A DNA stretch of 64,000 bases from Aquitalea magnusonii (GTDB lineage: Bacteria; Pseudomonadota; Gammaproteobacteria; Burkholderiales; Chromobacteriaceae): NCBI RefSeq assembly GCF_002217795.2, contig NZ_AP018823.1, positions 1,612,001 to 1,676,000 on the forward strand, in the 5' to 3' direction. The notes under the pieces were generated by a model. The model searched no databases, was not told the DNA's origin, and worked only from the letters and a program-made list of their open reading frames with translations. Both the position numbers and the translations under genes were made by a program. Within the stretch, counting starts at the first letter, position 1. Every line of letters begins with the position of its first letter. This document shows, one piece after another, positions 35,430 through 44,522 of the stretch.

Positions 35430-37252
35430 GTCAGCACCTCCTCGCTGTCCTGTACGTTTTCCACATGCAGGCGGGTGAAACTATTGGGGGCGCAGTACAG
35501 GGCAAAAAAACGCTCCAGCACCGAGGCAAACAGATACACGCTGCCCCCCACGTAATAATCGGCATCCAGCTTCAGCCGGATATCGCTGCCACGGACAAAA
35601 CCGGTGAAGTCCCGCCCGGCCACCCGAGTGACTGCCGGCCCGCTGGCTACTGCCACAATGCCCTGGATTTGCCGGCTGTTGGCGGCGGAATCGGTCAGGT
35701 TGTACAGCGTCAGCATCTCCTGCAGTGCCTCCACGCCGGAATCGACAATGGACAGATAATTGAGCGACAGATGCGAAATCAGCCGCCACTGCACCGCACG
35801 CCCCAGCGGGCTGCGCTGGGTGGCACCGGGCTTGCGCAACAGCCGCACCCGCTTGACCACCGCGTGGCCGGGAATGGTGAAGTCCGAGCGGGCCGTGGCC
35901 TGGCTGCCGCCAAAGGGAATCTGTTCGGGCAGGTCGCGGTTGCTGCACAGCAGCTCCAGGCTCAGCACTTCGGTAGCCGGGCGCACCGGGTGGAAGGCCA
36001 GATCTACCAGGTGGATTTCCAGGTCGCTGCCCTTGTCGCCCTGATGCGGCGAATCCTGGCGACTGGCATGCCAGTAAAAGCGCGCTGCCTTGTCCTGCAC
36101 GGCATGACGGATGGCATAAAAGGGCGGCACTTCCTCGCTGCGTTCGCCCTCGGTAGATTTTTCCACTCTTTGCACCCGCCTGATCTGCACCACCTCGTAG
36201 GCGTGTGGCTTGCGGCCATCGGGGCTAACCGCATAGGACGACTTCTGATGCGTCACCCGAATCGGCTCCGCCGCATGGCGAAACAGGTTCACCACCGGCG
36301 TGCAGCCCAGCTTCAGATGCTGCACGCCCAACTGGGTCAGCAGGCGGTTATAGCGCTCGCCATCCGGAAACTTGTCCAGCATCACCCGCAGCACCAGCCG
36401 GTCGCCATCCAGCCGCACTACGGCCTTGTCCAGATTGCCCAAATCAACAAACAGGAATTTGTCCGGATAGCAGAAGTACTCGGTTAACAGCCGGTAGCCG
36501 ACAAAGGAGCGCTCGTCATACTCCAGCATGCCCTCGTCACGGCCAAAGCCCACCGGGGTGATGCAGGACGCGGGCAACTGCCGGGTACGGGCCGGGTCTT
36601 CGCTGCCATCGCCCACCTGCACCCGCCGCACATTGGCCAGCAGCAGCTCATACAACAGGTGCATCTGTGCCGGTTCGCCATCCAGGAAAAAGCGCAGCGA
36701 CTCCAGCCCGATGGCATTCACCGGCAAACCGCCGTGGGTTTGCAATTCCAGCGTCAACACCGCGGCAGCATCCGGTGCCAACTGGCGCAGATAGGGCGAA
36801 CCGCTGGTCAGCTCCAGCCGCGCCTCGCTGAGCGACAGCGGGTACAAGTCCACCGGATAAGCGCTGCGGAACTTGCACACCACACCGTTGATGGCTGGCG
36901 CCTGCACCATCTGGCCACGCTCCACCCGGTAGCGGCGGGCAATTTCCGGCCGCGCCGGGTCGCACTCCAGCTGCACGATGGTGGCGGCGGGAATGGGCTG
37001 CAGATAGTGCGGATACAGCACATTCAGAAAGCTTTCCGCCACTTCCGGATAATCATCATCCAGCTTTTTGTGGATGCGCGCCGCCAGCAGCGCAAACGAT
37101 TCGATCAGCCGCTCGGTGTGCGGATCGGCGCACTGGTCGCCTTCCATCTGCAGCCGGCCGGCTATCTTCGGGTAGCGGCGGGCAAACTCGCCGGACAATT
37201 CCCGTAAATGGCCAAGCTCGCGCTCGTAATAGGGGAGTAGGGATTCAAGCAT
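35393..37252 (-). CDS. tssF: T6SS baseplate protein TssF
   Basis: A 619-residue protein of the ImpG/VasA family. Its start LLPYYERELGHLRELSGEFA is diagnostic, followed by 'ADPHTERLIESFALLAARIH' and 'LYPHYLQPIPAATIVQ'. The frame is intact to the end. It is separated from the rest of the core operon (vgrG, tssE) by the AT-rich cargo island, and its first 587 bp are duplicated at 37978-38564. Its start codon marks the exact edge of the duplication, so its upstream sequence has been replaced. Transcription must therefore come through the cargo genes or from a promoter in the 101-bp gap to its right. Confidence 0.96.
   Translation of the reverse strand: MLESLLPYYERELGHLRELSGEFARRYPKIAGRLQMEGDQCADPHTERLIESFALLAARIHKKLDDDYPEVAESFLNVLYPHYLQPIPAATIVQLECDPARPEIARRYRVERGQMVQAPAINGVVCKFRSAYPVDLYPLSLSEARLELTSGSPYLRQLAPDAAAVLTLELQTHGGLPVNAIGLESLRFFLDGEPAQMHLLYELLLANVRRVQVGDGSEDPARTRQLPASCITPVGFGRDEGMLEYDERSFVGYRLLTEYFCYPDKFLFVDLGNLDKAVVRLDGDRLVLRVMLDKFPDGERYNRLLTQLGVQHLKLGCTPVVNLFRHAAEPIRVTHQKSSYAVSPDGRKPHAYEVVQIRRVQRVEKSTEGERSEEVPPFYAIRHAVQDKAARFYWHASRQDSPHQGDKGSDLEIHLVDLAFHPVRPATEVLSLELLCSNRDLPEQIPFGGSQATARSDFTIPGHAVVKRVRLLRKPGATQRSPLGRAVQWRLISHLSLNYLSIVDSGVEALQEMLTLYNLTDSAANSRQIQGIVAVASGPAVTRVAGRDFTGFVRGSDIRLKLDADYYVGGSVYLFASVLERFFALYCAPNSFTRLHVENVQDSEEVLTWPARAGEALVI
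36666..37252 (-). repeat. Direct repeat, tssF 5' end (copy in intact gene)
   Basis: This 587-bp stretch, the first ~196 codons of intact tssF, is repeated at 37978-38564 at a constant offset of 1,312 bp. Five of the ~196 encoded residues differ, so the repeat is recent but not brand-new. Similarity stops exactly at the start codon on one side and at TGTGC (36666-36670) on the other. Confidence 0.93.
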
Positions 37253-37353
37253 TGTTTAATTAAATTGGATATGGTTTCGTTGTTTTGAAGCTTGAGTGGT
37301 TTATCTATTTTCCTGTGGCGAAAATATTGTATTTTCTATTGGTATTATGCTTT

Positions 37354-37890
37354 TTATGGTTTGATGTAATCTGAAAAACCAGTTCCAGTAATTATCTTGC
37401 AAAGTGGTTTTGCTATTGCTTTGGGTGAGGAATTTTCAGAGTAAGCTTTCTTGATGCTTAGATCAGATGCGCCAAGGGATGTGAACTCTATTCGCTCGCC
37501 AATTTTTTTGTAAGTAATGAAGATGTCGAACCCCTGCGGGGCATCTGCATCATGATAAATTCTAAGTAGAGACCGTAGTTTTTTTGATTCCGATGGTTTT
37601 TCCAAATGATTTATATCAATTTTCTTGAGTTGGGTAGGCATTTTTTTTAAAAAAACTTTATCAAAATCCAACTCTTCTGGGTAAGTATTTTTATCGCCGC
37701 ATCGATAGTATTGGCTATCAAGTTCTTTGTTGAAGAACTGGTCAAGGCTTTTGTATGCATAGTCAGCAGACTCCGCATTGGATGCTGCGGTTAATATAAA
37801 ATATGCCTCCCGACTGCCTGCGAGCGCGACCCCTGTGGTAATCATCCCAAGTAGACTTAATGCAAAACTTAGTGTTTTGGTTTTTCTCAT
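37354..37890 (-). CDS. Exported small protein, candidate orphan T6SS immunity protein
   Basis: A 178-residue protein with a signal peptide (residues 1-24, ending ALAGSR). The mature part is charged and has two cysteines (CGDKN and a late CKIITG). No named family recognised. It is distantly similar to the product of 38809-39339: both have AGSR after the signal, a 'GFD' strand about two-thirds along and a late Cys. Its ATG directly follows the TAA of a truncated upstream gene (TAAATG), the arrangement of an effector-immunity pair. It is more AT-rich than the core T6SS genes. Immunity function is inference. Confidence 0.6.
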   Translation of the reverse strand: MRKTKTLSFALSLLGMITTGVALAGSREAYFILTAASNAESADYAYKSLDQFFNKELDSQYYRCGDKNTYPEELDFDKVFLKKMPTQLKKIDINHLEKPSESKKLRSLLRIYHDADAPQGFDIFITYKKIGERIEFTSLGASDLSIKKAYSENSSPKAIAKPLCKIITGTGFSDYIKP

Positions 37891-37977
37891 TTAAGTTGTC
37901 TTTCTGCTTTTTGATGATTTCTTACTGTCGAATCCAAATAATTCTTTATTTAACTTATCTGGGTCGAAAGTGTCGAT
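37891..37977 (-). pseudogene. 3' tail (28 codons) of a lost gene, probably a T6SS effector
   Basis: In the frame ending TAA at 37891-37893 the sequence reads IDTFDPDKLNKELFGF and then a Lys/Ser-rich end. It has no match to TssF and begins exactly where the tssF duplication stops (37978). Its stop codon abuts the ATG of the next gene. The simplest reading is the surviving 3' end of the effector once paired with the immunity-like gene 37354-37890. The toxin identity is not recoverable from 28 residues. Confidence 0.45.
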
Positions 37978-38564
37978 TGTGCCGGTTCGCCGTCCAGGAA
38001 AAAGCGTAGCGACTCCAGCCCGATGGCACTCACCGACAAACCGCCGTGGGTTTGCAATTCCAGCGTCAACACCGCGGCAGCATCCGGTGCCAACTGGCGC
38101 AGATAGGCCGAACCGCTGGTCAGCTCCAGCCGCACCTCGCTGAGCGACAGCGGGTACAAATCCACCGGATAAGCGCTGCGGAACTTGCACACCACACCGT
38201 TGATGGCTGGCGCCTGCACCATCTGGCCACGCTCCACCCGGTAGCGGCGGGTAATTTCCGGCCGCGCCGGGTCACACTCCAGCTGCACGATGGTGGCGGC
38301 GGGAATGGGCTGCAGATAGTGCGGATACAGCACATTCAGAAAGCTTTCCGCCACTTCCGGATAATCATCATCCAGCTTTTTGTGGATGCGCGCCGCCAGC
38401 AGCGCAAACGATTCGATCAACCGCTCGGTGTGCGGATCGGCGCACTGGTCGCCTTCCATCTGCAGCCGGCCGGCTATCTTCGGGTAGCGGCGGGCAAACT
38501 CGCCGGACAATTCCCGTAAATGGCCAAGCTCGCGCTCGTAATAGGGGAGGAGGGATTCAAGCAT
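37978..38564 (-). pseudogene. Duplicated, truncated tssF 5' fragment
   Basis: This copy starts with the same ATG and 196 codons as intact tssF (about 97% identical protein) and then breaks at the DGEPAQ position. From there its own frame continues only nine codons to a stop at 37950. It cannot make a working TssF. The flanks differ from those of the intact gene, so the duplication covers exactly the coding start and no upstream sequence. It may act as a homology block for recombination of cargo at this site. Confidence 0.92.
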
Positions 38565-38808
38565 TTAAAAGAAACTCAACGGGTTCAATAGTGGTTTCAT
38601 AGCTAAATTTGGCAAAACGGATAGTAGGTTCATTTTTAATTTATTGTGATTTTTTGTTATGCAATCTGTGGTGAATGGTAAGCTGCAAGGCTATTCTTGA
38701 GGCTTTGCAAAGTGATAACGCAGTTGCTGGTTTGTTATCCTGGTTGTTTGTGTGCTTGATTGGATTCGTACGATTCCTTGTAATGTCTGCTGTGGTTGGT
38801 GTTTTATT

Positions 38809-39339
38809 TTAAAATCCAAATCCAATATCAAGAGGGTTGCTTGCTTTGCAAAATAAAAGATCAAGCTGCTGTGCCTTTTTCCTTGCAGGGAATGTTTTCC
38901 AATTGCTTTCAAATATTTTTGATGGATTTTTTGAATTTATCCCAATTCCCATTATTTTAATTTTTTCTGGATTGGGATCGATTATTAATGTCCCGTCAAA
39001 GCCACGGTACGCATTCTCATCCTTGTATCCAATCATCAATTTTCTGATGGATTCGATTGAGCTGCTGTCGCCATTTATTGCCTGGCGAGCAAGTTTTACC
39101 GTGATGCCTGGTGGTATTTTTTTCTTTGCAATGAGAGATATTTTCTCTTCACCCGCGGCAGTGCTATTCCAACATTCTTTATTGAGATCGATATTCATTT
39201 CGATAAAATTTTTGTACTCTTCTGAATGGTAAAAACTTTGCTCTCCAATGTTTATTAGAACTATATTATATCCTCTGCTGCCTGCGAAAGATGTGTTTGC
39301 AGCTAACGTACTTGTTAATAGAAGTAGTTTTAATTTCAC
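38809..39339 (-). CDS. Exported small protein, candidate immunity protein
   Basis: A 176-residue protein starting at a GTG with GGGAGG nine bases upstream. The signal peptide ends near 'NTSFAGSR'. Mature residues include CWNSTAAGEE, 'YRGFDGTLIIDP' and a late LLFCKASNP. It shares layout with the product of 37354-37890 (AGSR, GFD, late Cys), suggesting one divergent family. Each of the two lies just upstream (in transcription) of a tssF copy. No known domain. Low G+C and no homology to core genes suggest horizontal origin. Confidence 0.6.
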   Translation of the reverse strand: MKLKLLLLTSTLAANTSFAGSRGYNIVLINIGEQSFYHSEEYKNFIEMNIDLNKECWNSTAAGEEKISLIAKKKIPPGITVKLARQAINGDSSSIESIRKLMIGYKDENAYRGFDGTLIIDPNPEKIKIMGIGINSKNPSKIFESNWKTFPARKKAQQLDLLFCKASNPLDIGFGF

Positions 39340-39461
39340 GTTGAAAATCCTCCCTTGTGATCGTCTTGCGGGTTTTGGATTTTTCAGTAGTAATCTTCTT
39401 TAATTCTCAATGTATTGATTTGACTTGTTACTTCAATTAATGCCAATATGATTTGGTGTGA

Positions 39462-40073
39462 TTATTTAATAATGCATGGATTTTTAATTTTCCTGCTAAT
39501 TAAGGAGTTATTGCTATTTTGGTAATTCAACTCCAGGGTGTTATCTGCATTGAATTTTGCTTTTATTGTTGAGAATGGTGTGGCCGATTGAGTGTTAAAA
39601 TCAAATTTTCTATCATTGTATCTTGCGTGCCACAGTGTCCTGTCTTGATTTTTATCAAATAGATAGATTGTGGCAATTCCGTCGTCGGTAGGTATTAAGG
39701 CACATTCATTCGGTATGCTAATCGCAAGAATGTCATGGATATCTTTTGAAATACCTTTTGATTCTTTATAAAAGAAGCTTACGGAGCATGGGCTTCCGCA
39801 TGAAAATGATACTTGAGCTATGTCTGAAGATATCCATCTTGCTGTAACTGCATTAATAGGGAGGTTTTTAAAAAAGAACAACCTATCACTATGACGGTCA
39901 ATCCATGCGGAACATGTGGATTGACTGCAATTATAAGATACGGACTCATTCTGTGACGGCGATTGTATTTTCAGCGATTCAGCATCAGATGAATTTGATG
40001 CAAGAAGTGCAAGCAAGGCAAAAGAAAATCTACTCACTGTCGTCAATGTGTAACTGTTCAATAATTTCTCCAT
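39462..40073 (-). CDS. Exported protein of unknown function in T6SS cargo island
   Basis: A 203-residue protein with an N-terminal signal peptide (hydrophobic residues ~15-27, then SSDAES). The mature region has several cysteines (NCSQSTCSAW, FSCGSPCSV, NECALI, NPCIIK) that could form disulfides. It looks like a beta-rich periplasmic protein. No family recognised. Position, AT-richness and export signal fit an immunity protein; that is inference. Start ATG lacks a strong ribosome site. Confidence 0.55.
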   Translation of the reverse strand: MEKLLNSYTLTTVSRFSFALLALLASNSSDAESLKIQSPSQNESVSYNCSQSTCSAWIDRHSDRLFFFKNLPINAVTARWISSDIAQVSFSCGSPCSVSFFYKESKGISKDIHDILAISIPNECALIPTDDGIATIYLFDKNQDRTLWHARYNDRKFDFNTQSATPFSTIKAKFNADNTLELNYQNSNNSLISRKIKNPCIIK

Positions 40074-40170
40074 TGATTTGTATGTCGATATTTAAATTAA
40101 ACAAGAATGTTTATCTGGTATTTAGCTCTTCCCGTGCATTCCAACTTTGCTTGAAGTGGTCGGGGTGTAT

Positions 40171-40701
40171 TTATTTATCCAACTTATCTTCATCATTTAA
40201 ATCTACATACTTGCTTGTAGATTGACTTACATGCCCAGCGAAGAATCGAATCAATAAGTCTTCCTGTTTTCCTTTTTGAATTAATCCATTTTCGCTGTAG
40301 TATTCGGTCAATTCATTCCATGAGCTTTGCTTGTCATTGCTATAGTACGAAATTTGTACAAACTGATTGCCATTGACAACGGCGCAGCTAATTACTCGTG
40401 GATAAAGAGTTGGGTATGTTTTGCTTTTAATGTAAGGTAAAGCGTCTTGCGAAGACAGATTAGGTATTTTTGTTGTGAGCGTTTTTTTGGAGTTTGCATT
40501 TTCAATTTTTAATAGCCCAGGCATTTTGCAATGCCCCGCAGTGAATGCGTCGCCTGATGCTTGGCATGACATGGTGATGCCAAGGTGTAAGCCACCGCAT
40601 TGCGTTGTCGTATTTTTTTCAACATATAGTGGTGCTGCTGTGATTTGTAGTGATGTAAAAATACTTGCGATCAGAATTTTTGCACGAATGAAATTTTTCA
40701 T
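40171..40701 (-). CDS. Exported protein of unknown function in T6SS cargo island
   Basis: A 176-residue protein with a signal peptide (residues ~1-22, ending ITAA). The mature region includes TTQCGGLHLGITMSCQASGD, GHCKMPG and ISCAVVNGNQFVQISYYS, and a C-terminus rich in Asp. Cysteine-rich periplasmic character resembles other predicted immunity proteins of this island. No known family identified. The 212 bp on its 5' side is AT-rich and holds no gene I can support. Confidence 0.55.
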   Translation of the reverse strand: MKNFIRAKILIASIFTSLQITAAPLYVEKNTTTQCGGLHLGITMSCQASGDAFTAGHCKMPGLLKIENANSKKTLTTKIPNLSSQDALPYIKSKTYPTLYPRVISCAVVNGNQFVQISYYSNDKQSSWNELTEYYSENGLIQKGKQEDLLIRFFAGHVSQSTSKYVDLNDEDKLDK

Positions 40702-40913
40702 TTGAGCTTGCTATTTCTGTATTTTTAAAATGACTTGATGATGAATTATTTAAATTTCCAACACTTTATAAAACTGCTTGTAGTTTTTTTATTTTTGCTT
40801 GTTTTGCATTTTTCAATAACAAATAAGTATGGTGTGCTAATACTATATTCCAATCATGGTATGAGTAATGTTTATATGTCGCGATAGGTGTTACATGTAT
40901 TGGTCTTTTTAAT

Positions 40914-41465
40914 TTATTGTTGATTTAGTAATGCTCTATACATGGGTGCTCGCTGTGGTGCTGCCAGTTTTTTTACGTAATCAACAGGCTTTTGACCGTA
41001 TTTGTCTTGTTCATTAAGTGATGCTCCATGAGAGACTAAGTAAGCCGTTATGGCTGGTTTTGCCTCTAAAATGGAAAACATGAGTAATGTCATTCCTGAA
41101 AAGCGAGTGTTCGAATTCGTGTCGGCTCCGTGCGAAATGAGGTATTTCACACTATTTATTTGATGGCTGCTGATGGCATAGTAAAGTGGTGTTTTTCCAT
41201 CGTAGCCGTCGTAGTTAACATCACCCCCTGCATTTACGATTGCAGTGATCGCGCCCATGTTTTTTTCTTCAATTGCATAGACTAGCGGCGTCTTGGATAG
41301 GCTATCCAGTTCCTGGTTTATCTCGCAGTGATTGGACTTTATAAATTTGGTAACAGATTCAATGGTTCCATTTTTTATTGTCATTTTCCATTCGTGCAAA
41401 TCACATGCAAATATAGTGGTCGTGCTTGTAAGGGCAATGATGGTTAATATGGTCTTTAATTTCAT
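40914..41465 (-). CDS. Exported ankyrin-repeat protein, possible Tle1-associated immunity protein
   Basis: A 183-residue protein with a signal peptide (residues 1-20, TTTIFA before Cys21). At least three ankyrin repeats follow: 'KTPLVYAIEEKNMGAITAIV', 'KTPLYYAISSHQINSVKYLI' and 'MTLLMFSILEAKPAITAYLV'. AGGGAG precedes the ATG. It is the first gene after tle1 in transcription order. Periplasmic ankyrin proteins are frequent next to T6SS effectors and often act as immunity proteins; whether it protects against this Tle1 is not shown by the sequence. Confidence 0.75.
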   Translation of the reverse strand: MKLKTILTIIALTSTTTIFACDLHEWKMTIKNGTIESVTKFIKSNHCEINQELDSLSKTPLVYAIEEKNMGAITAIVNAGGDVNYDGYDGKTPLYYAISSHQINSVKYLISHGADTNSNTRFSGMTLLMFSILEAKPAITAYLVSHGASLNEQDKYGQKPVDYVKKLAAPQRAPMYRALLNQQ

Positions 41466-41733
41466 TTTTTAAACTCCCTGAAGTATTTTACCCATGTATC
41501 ATAGGGTCTGCTATTTTGGACTGGAAAATATGTCCAGGGCGAGTATCTGCGTTTTTATATTCGATGTAATTCGCGCTGGATATATGTATCTTTTCATTTG
41601 ATCAGTATCTTCTTTGCTTATATGTATCCCAGCCTTCCCCGCTGCATCTTGCTCGGCAGATTGGCTGTCTTAATTTATAAGGCCAGGTCATCGCACCCAT
41701 GCATCGTTGCCCATCGCCAAGGTGGCAGGCATG

Positions 41734-43860
41734 TCAAAAGGCCGTGGCGGGTAAGTCCTTGCTTGGCGTTGTTGTGCCTTGGTCTGGCTGCTCGGCTGCA
41801 GCAGCGGAATCATCATCATCTTTCTCGCTATCCGGGGCCTTGCAGATGAGTTTCTTGTTGTTGTCGTCATCCGTGAAAAAGATGGTGCGATAGCGCCAAT
41901 AAGAGCCATGGGGTTCTAGCTTGCCCAGAGTGGATTGCATGAACCAGGCGCGGGAGTCGTGGACATGTTCGTCGAATAGCAGCATGAGATCCGCGTTTTG
42001 AATCAGCTTCTGGTATTTGGCCTCGCTGTGTTTGATCAGCATTGCGCGCTCGGTGCCGGTACAGTCGGCACTGAAGGGGCGGGAGATGGCAGTAAACAGG
42101 GATGCCAGCCAACCTAGCGGGTTCGGGTCTACGCTGTGAAGGCCCAGATAGTCATCGCGGAAGTCTTTGGCACCCATCCGCAGCTGGGTTCCGTCCAGGG
42201 TAGGTTCATAGCCCTTGGACAAATTGGGTTGATAGTCCCGGCCTACATAAGCCTTGTCATTGGCCGACATGCTGTCCTCGGGCACGGGCTCGACATGGCT
42301 ACCGCGGCCATTGATATTGGAAACGCGGTGCTCCGGCCACTTCATCTTGGTAGCACTGGCTTTGCCCTTTTTACTTTGGGTTTCCCAGGCATCCTTCTCT
42401 TGTTTGATTGCCCAGTCCGGCGTTTCGCGTTCTGTCGCCGCATATTTGTAGTAGTCGGTAGTTTCCTGGCTTTGCCCGCCACTGCCATGCAAGCCGCCTG
42501 CATAGCGCTCGATACGCCAGGCATTGATTTGCGCAGTCTGGTTCTTGATCAGGTCAATCAGCGAGCCGCCTGATCTTGACGCATGCCGCCATGCATTGAA
42601 GCGCTGGATGAGTTGTGTTTCAACCATGAATAAATCTGATGTGTTCTTGTCAAAGAACCTCCATGGCTCGCTACTTTGCAACATTTTGATTTTGGACTTC
42701 TCACTTGCAGTTCCACCCTTGCAACGGCTGGCGTCAATTTTTAGCGGTGCCCCCGCATCGAAAGCCAGGCGATACAGATGATTCAGCGGAATCTGCGACA
42801 GCAACATTTCCTGTCCTTCGCGCGCCTTGCCTTGATCGTTTGGCGGGTAACCACCGCCTACATCACTGTGCATGCCGGGATAAACCCATTCGCCTACCAC
42901 GCAGGAAGGGTAGGCACCCTGGGTGGTGGTGGCCACCGAGTCCAGTGGAAAACACAGGCGCTGTTCGTGTGCGCTCACCAGGTGGGCACAGCGCTTGAGC
43001 CACTCGCGCTGCGGCAGTTGCATGGTGCCATCAGCCCAATCCATATGGCCTTGTGCACCGGGGGCCAGCTCGGTCAGGCCAACCGAGGCCACCGTATCCA
43101 GTACCCCGAGAAATTCCACTGTCAGCGGGATGCCAAAGAAGGCGCTGTCCTGCATCTGCTCATCCAGGCGCCACAAAAAAGCACGGGCCTCGGCAGCGCC
43201 ACGGGAAAAGCCATAAATGTACAGCTTGATTTTCAGGATGGTCGGCTTGCTATCCAGTTTGGCCAGAACATCGCTCATGCCAGCCTTCATCGCTGCGCGG
43301 CGATCATCCTTGCTGGTGCCGGTTTTTACCATCACGCCATGATTACCCTCCTTGTAGGTAAATTCCATTTGCTGGATTACCTTCATGGCTTGACGGTCAT
43401 CAACTTCCTTTGAAATCAAACTTTGTTGTAAAGCATCAATAAGCCGGGTTAATCCCCATAGAATTCTGCGCTCGCCACCACTGGCAAAACTCAGCCCGCT
43501 GGAAGAAGGGCCATCTTCGCCGATTTTTTTAAATTCTGTACCAACACCTTGCATGTAATAACTGAAGTATCCACTCTTCTGAGCAGATACTTCACCGATT
43601 GTGGCGTTGTAGAGACGACGGATATTACTGCTACATACCGGGTTTGCCTTATCATCGGAATCACCATGATTATTGGTTCCATCAAAGAACAGGCTGATAT
43701 TTAGCACCATATCGCAGGGTGCTGGTTTGCCAGCTGCGCGTTCGTCCATGCAGCTTTCAGCAATATCTTTTTGCTGTTCGCGGCGTTGTTGCAAGATATG
43801 GGCTATGTTGGTTGGAAAGTAACCAGCCTCAGGGTAGTGTGGTGCAAGACTTACCGGCAT
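41734..43860 (-). CDS. T6SS phospholipase effector, Tle1 family (DUF2235)
   Basis: A 708-residue alpha/beta hydrolase of the DUF2235/Tle1 type. 'NISLFFDGTNNH' (residues 54-65) opens the domain. The nucleophile elbow is GFSRGAAEAR with Ser219, LGVLDTVASVG gives Asp255 and PGMHSDVGGGYPP gives Asp333. Tle1 proteins are antibacterial phospholipases delivered to the periplasm by VgrG-type spikes. No signal peptide, as expected. The first ~38 residues (to IAESCM) are repeated in six truncated copies upstream. The ATG overlaps the last 10 bp of the adjacent lipoprotein gene. Loading is probably through the DUF4123 adaptor and VgrG encoded upstream. Confidence 0.93.
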   Translation of the reverse strand: MPVSLAPHYPEAGYFPTNIAHILQQRREQQKDIAESCMDERAAGKPAPCDMVLNISLFFDGTNNHGDSDDKANPVCSSNIRRLYNATIGEVSAQKSGYFSYYMQGVGTEFKKIGEDGPSSSGLSFASGGERRILWGLTRLIDALQQSLISKEVDDRQAMKVIQQMEFTYKEGNHGVMVKTGTSKDDRRAAMKAGMSDVLAKLDSKPTILKIKLYIYGFSRGAAEARAFLWRLDEQMQDSAFFGIPLTVEFLGVLDTVASVGLTELAPGAQGHMDWADGTMQLPQREWLKRCAHLVSAHEQRLCFPLDSVATTTQGAYPSCVVGEWVYPGMHSDVGGGYPPNDQGKAREGQEMLLSQIPLNHLYRLAFDAGAPLKIDASRCKGGTASEKSKIKMLQSSEPWRFFDKNTSDLFMVETQLIQRFNAWRHASRSGGSLIDLIKNQTAQINAWRIERYAGGLHGSGGQSQETTDYYKYAATERETPDWAIKQEKDAWETQSKKGKASATKMKWPEHRVSNINGRGSHVEPVPEDSMSANDKAYVGRDYQPNLSKGYEPTLDGTQLRMGAKDFRDDYLGLHSVDPNPLGWLASLFTAISRPFSADCTGTERAMLIKHSEAKYQKLIQNADLMLLFDEHVHDSRAWFMQSTLGKLEPHGSYWRYRTIFFTDDDNNKKLICKAPDSEKDDDDSAAAAEQPDQGTTTPSKDLPATAF

Positions 43861-44402
43861 GTTTTTGCTCCCCCCGCACGACGGGCTAGTTCAGCATAAA
43901 ATTCCTTTCCACCAGGAAGATCCTTGAAGAGACTGTATTTTTCGTCACAATCTATAACAATTCTGATGCCATCACACGGAAGAAAAATAAAAGTTACCCC
44001 ACATGTTTCTCCATATTTAGGTAGGGGGATGGTTTTTTCTATAGTTCTATAATTCTTCCTGTGGTTTGCCATCCAGGCTTTCCATTCTGGGGTGCTTATA
44101 CCATTCTTTATTACCGGGGCACTTTTGCCATCAGGGTTAATGTCAGGACTGGGGTCCTTGGTCCAGCTAAGCGTTGCTGTCATGCCCGGCTTCCATTTGG
44201 CCGGAATGCTCATGCAGCACTCTTGACCACCTGTTCCACTCACACCGCTGCCATTCAGGCTTGCATTAAGAATAATGATACTACGGTCTGTATTGACTAC
44301 CCTGCCAGGAACACCAATAGTGGCTTCGTCGGCCATGCTTTGGCAGCCGCTAAGCAGGGCAAGGGTGCTGATAATGAAGGCCAATAATTTATTTCTTGAC
44401 AC
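43851..44402 (-). CDS. DUF3304-like lipoprotein, Tli1-type immunity, copy 1 (paired with intact tle1)
   Basis: A 183-residue lipoprotein; lipobox LLSGC places the acylated Cys near residue 20. Further conserved cysteines are in QECCMS, ETCGV, LPCDG, DCD and the C-terminal TC, enough for three disulfides. It starts at GTG with AAGGAA upstream, unlike the ATG of the other copies. It overlaps intact tle1 by 10 bp, so it is the likely cognate immunity protein of that effector. Central segment DINPDGK..NGISTPEW matches copy 7; C-terminal half ELARRAGGAKTCR matches copy 3. Confidence 0.82.
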   Translation of the reverse strand: MSRNKLLAFIISTLALLSGCQSMADEATIGVPGRVVNTDRSIIILNASLNGSGVSGTGGQECCMSIPAKWKPGMTATLSWTKDPSPDINPDGKSAPVIKNGISTPEWKAWMANHRKNYRTIEKTIPLPKYGETCGVTFIFLPCDGIRIVIDCDEKYSLFKDLPGGKEFYAELARRAGGAKTCR

Positions 44403-44522
44403 TGAATTGTTCCTTGATTGAATTGTTTTGCATGGTCATTTTAAGTAGTACTTGCCAATATTTTGCCGGTTATTTTATTTACTGCATCGTCGAATCATCA
44501 TGCTGTTTGCCGCCTTTAAGAA

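Noticed and set aside
37891..38190. 99-residue frame running from the tssF fragment into the orphan tail
   Set aside because: Its first part is an out-of-frame reading of the duplicated tssF sequence. Only the last 28 codons are likely real, and these are annotated as a gene tail.
38691..38912. 73-residue minus-strand frame near 38.8 kb
   Set aside because: Overlaps the end of the exported-protein gene at 38809-39339 in another frame, lacks a ribosome site and resembles no family.
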